Part shown: positions 5,489 through 6,026 of the stretch, in pieces
How positions within the stretch are numbered: position 1 is the stretch's first letter
How the letters are laid out: the number at the start of each line of letters is the position of its first letter
NCBI GenBank assembly: GCA_016200035.1
Contig: JACQFM010000100.1
Coordinates: 1-6,026, forward strand
DNA from: Nitrososphaerota archaeon
GTDB lineage: Archaea > Thermoproteota > Nitrososphaeria > Nitrososphaerales > Nitrosopumilaceae
Reading direction: 5' to 3'
DNA length: 6,026 nt
Notes under the pieces: model-generated
Told to the model about the DNA's origin: nothing
What the model saw: only the letters and a program-made list of their open reading frames with translations
Databases searched by the model: none
Translations under genes and position numbers: made by a program

Positions 5489-5523
5489 TGTTTTGATACA
5501 CACTTCTGTTCAGTATTTGGGGG

Positions 5524-5757
5524 TTAGTTAAGAAAAGAGAATTGTAGGATCAACCCAAAGATAACCATAACAATGCCGACTATCAGAGATTTATGTACAT
5601 GCTGATTTGGAATTAATCGTTCTCGTATAACATCAAAAGGTGAATCTTTATGAGATTCTAGTAACATAACACCGCTTGTTGGATTTCTACCACTCACAAG
5701 TAATAACACTACGAACCCAATAATTTCTAATAATATTCCTGAATCATTAACTATCAT
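5524..5757 (-). CDS. Small two-helix membrane protein of unknown function
   Basis: The 77-residue protein has hydrophobic helices at about 7-22 (SGILLEIIGFVVLLLV) and 57-75 (SLIVGIVMVIFGLILQFSF). They are joined by a polar loop with R24, K37, R45, R47 and K56, so the loop is probably cytoplasmic and both ends face out. No catalytic or metal-binding motif is seen and I do not recognise the family. The ATG start has a TATA-like box about 27 bases upstream and no clear ribosome binding site, as for a leaderless gene. It lies upstream of the SSB gene on the same strand with 65 bases between them, and the SSB gene appears to have its own promoter, so they need not be an operon. Confidence 0.7.
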   Translation of the reverse strand: MIVNDSGILLEIIGFVVLLLVSGRNPTSGVMLLESHKDSPFDVIRERLIPNQHVHKSLIVGIVMVIFGLILQFSFLN

Positions 5758-5780
5758 TTGCTATTCAAATAGACTTGTAG

Positions 5781-5788
5781 AAATTAAG
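5781..5788 (-). promoter_or_regulatory. TATA-like box for the 77-residue membrane protein
   Basis: Minus strand CTTAATTT is centred about 27 bases before the ATG at 5757. It has the same CTTAAT core as the boxes at 2803 and 3743. It overlaps the stop codon of the orphan coding-like fragment at 5784-5882. Confidence 0.5.
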
Positions 5789-5882
5789 TTTTAGATGCTA
5801 ATTTAATCAAGCTTTCAACCTTATTTTCACCTAAATCTAGCTTAACCCCAGCTTGTTCAGCGGGTGTTATGCAATGGTTTCC
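5784..5882 (-). pseudogene. Coding-like 32-residue fragment without a start codon
   Basis: On the minus strand a 32-residue stretch (beginning GNHCITPAEQAGVKLDLG and ending IKLASKT) reads like natural protein with ordinary codons, then stops at TAA. It is preceded in frame by TAA at 5883-5885, and the only possible start inside it is a late TTG, so it cannot be a normal gene as it stands. It is in the same frame as the Cys/His-rich ORF upstream, separated from it by two stops (TAG 5901-5903 and TAA 5883-5885) and five codons. It may be a decayed C-terminal gene remnant or chance. The rest of the 5787-5900 interval shows no RNA gene that I can recognise. Confidence 0.3.
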
Positions 5883-5900
5883 TTATCGGTTGATAACTAA

Positions 5901-6026
5901 CTAGTCTTTATGGCACCAGCAATCGCAATTAATTGAAGGATCTTTCTTCATCTTTTCTGTATGCGTACCAATGGTATCACGATACCACAGACAGGTATTG
6001 GTGTGTATGTGGTACCCTTCAGCAAA
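5901..6026 (-). CDS. Cys/His-rich small protein, C-terminal end only
   Basis: The frame is open from the right edge to a TAG and gives the last 41 residues of a protein whose start lies outside the window. Numbering from the edge, it contains H6, H8, C12, H22, and a terminal cluster C34-D-C36-W-C38-H39, ending KD. This density of Cys and His suggests metal binding (zinc, copper or iron) or redox chemistry; which one cannot be told. The spacing does not match a classical zinc finger that I know. The residues TEKMKKDPSIN between the halves look like a solvent-exposed helix and turn. It is read in the same direction as the 77-residue membrane protein and SSB genes. Coding status is supported by amino-acid character rather than length. 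A perfect palindrome lies within it at 5972-5987. Confidence 0.6.
   Translation of the reverse strand, partial: FAEGYHIHTNTCLWYRDTIGTHTEKMKKDPSINCDCWCHKD
5972..5987. repeat. Perfect 7-base inverted repeat with 2-base spacer
   Basis: TGGTATC at 5972-5978 and GATACCA at 5981-5987 are exact reverse complements. They are flanked by a further pair, ACCAAT at 5967-5972 and ATTGGT at 5997-6002. All of it lies inside the Cys/His-rich partial gene, so it may be a protein-binding site, an mRNA hairpin, or a by-product of coding sequence. Confidence 0.5.

Noticed and set aside
5459..5503. GTG start at 5503 for the SSB gene
   Set aside because: The extra 15 residues do not fit the OB-fold family and the likely TATA-like box lies inside this extension, so the transcript should begin at the ATG at 5458.
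5787..5900. Possible tRNA or small structured RNA in the right-hand gap
   Set aside because: No cloverleaf arms, T-loop-like sequence or anticodon stem could be paired by eye on either strand.

Overview
The window looks like a stretch of an AT-rich, gene-dense archaeal chromosome, most likely Thaumarchaeota (Nitrososphaerota), for example a Nitrosopumilus-like ammonia oxidiser. This is an inference. It rests on an archaeal-type phosphoglycerate kinase, an archaeal PAC2-family protein (proteasome assembly chaperone relatives), a Sulfolobus-type single-stranded DNA-binding OB protein, and AT-rich TATA-like boxes placed about 25-31 bases ahead of most start codons, as expected for leaderless archaeal transcripts. 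No tRNA, rRNA, CRISPR array, insertion sequence or integrase was seen.

Layout from left to right. (1) A winged-helix/zinc-ribbon protein, cut by the left edge, on +. (2) Phosphoglycerate kinase on -, meeting gene 1 tail to tail. (3) A divergent promoter region of about 190 bases containing an eight-codon upstream ORF. (4) A PAP2-type membrane phosphatase on +. (5) A 103-residue protein of unknown function on -, tail to tail with the phosphatase. (6) A divergent promoter region of about 160 bases with repeats that could be an operator. (7) A 299-residue protein on + with a coiled-coil-like front half and an extremely Lys/Arg-rich, histone H1-like tail. (8) A PAC2-family protein and a two-helix membrane protein on +, separated by two bases and surely co-transcribed. 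(9) A tail-less OB-fold SSB on -. (10) A 77-residue two-helix membrane protein on -. (11) A stretch of about 115 bases holding a coding-like fragment without a start codon. (12) The Cys/His-rich C-terminal end of a protein on - that runs off the right edge.

Most genes are housekeeping or conserved hypotheticals, and the order does not form one obvious pathway. Possible links are loose. The H1-like protein and the SSB both suggest DNA binding. The PAC2 protein suggests a connection to the proteasome, and its membrane-protein partner is unexplained. All three convergent gene pairs overlap at their stop codons by 4 to 12 bases. The items most worth following up are the H1-like protein, the PAC2/membrane-protein pair, the upstream mini-ORF before the phosphatase, and the right-edge Cys/His-rich protein with the orphan coding-like fragment next to it.
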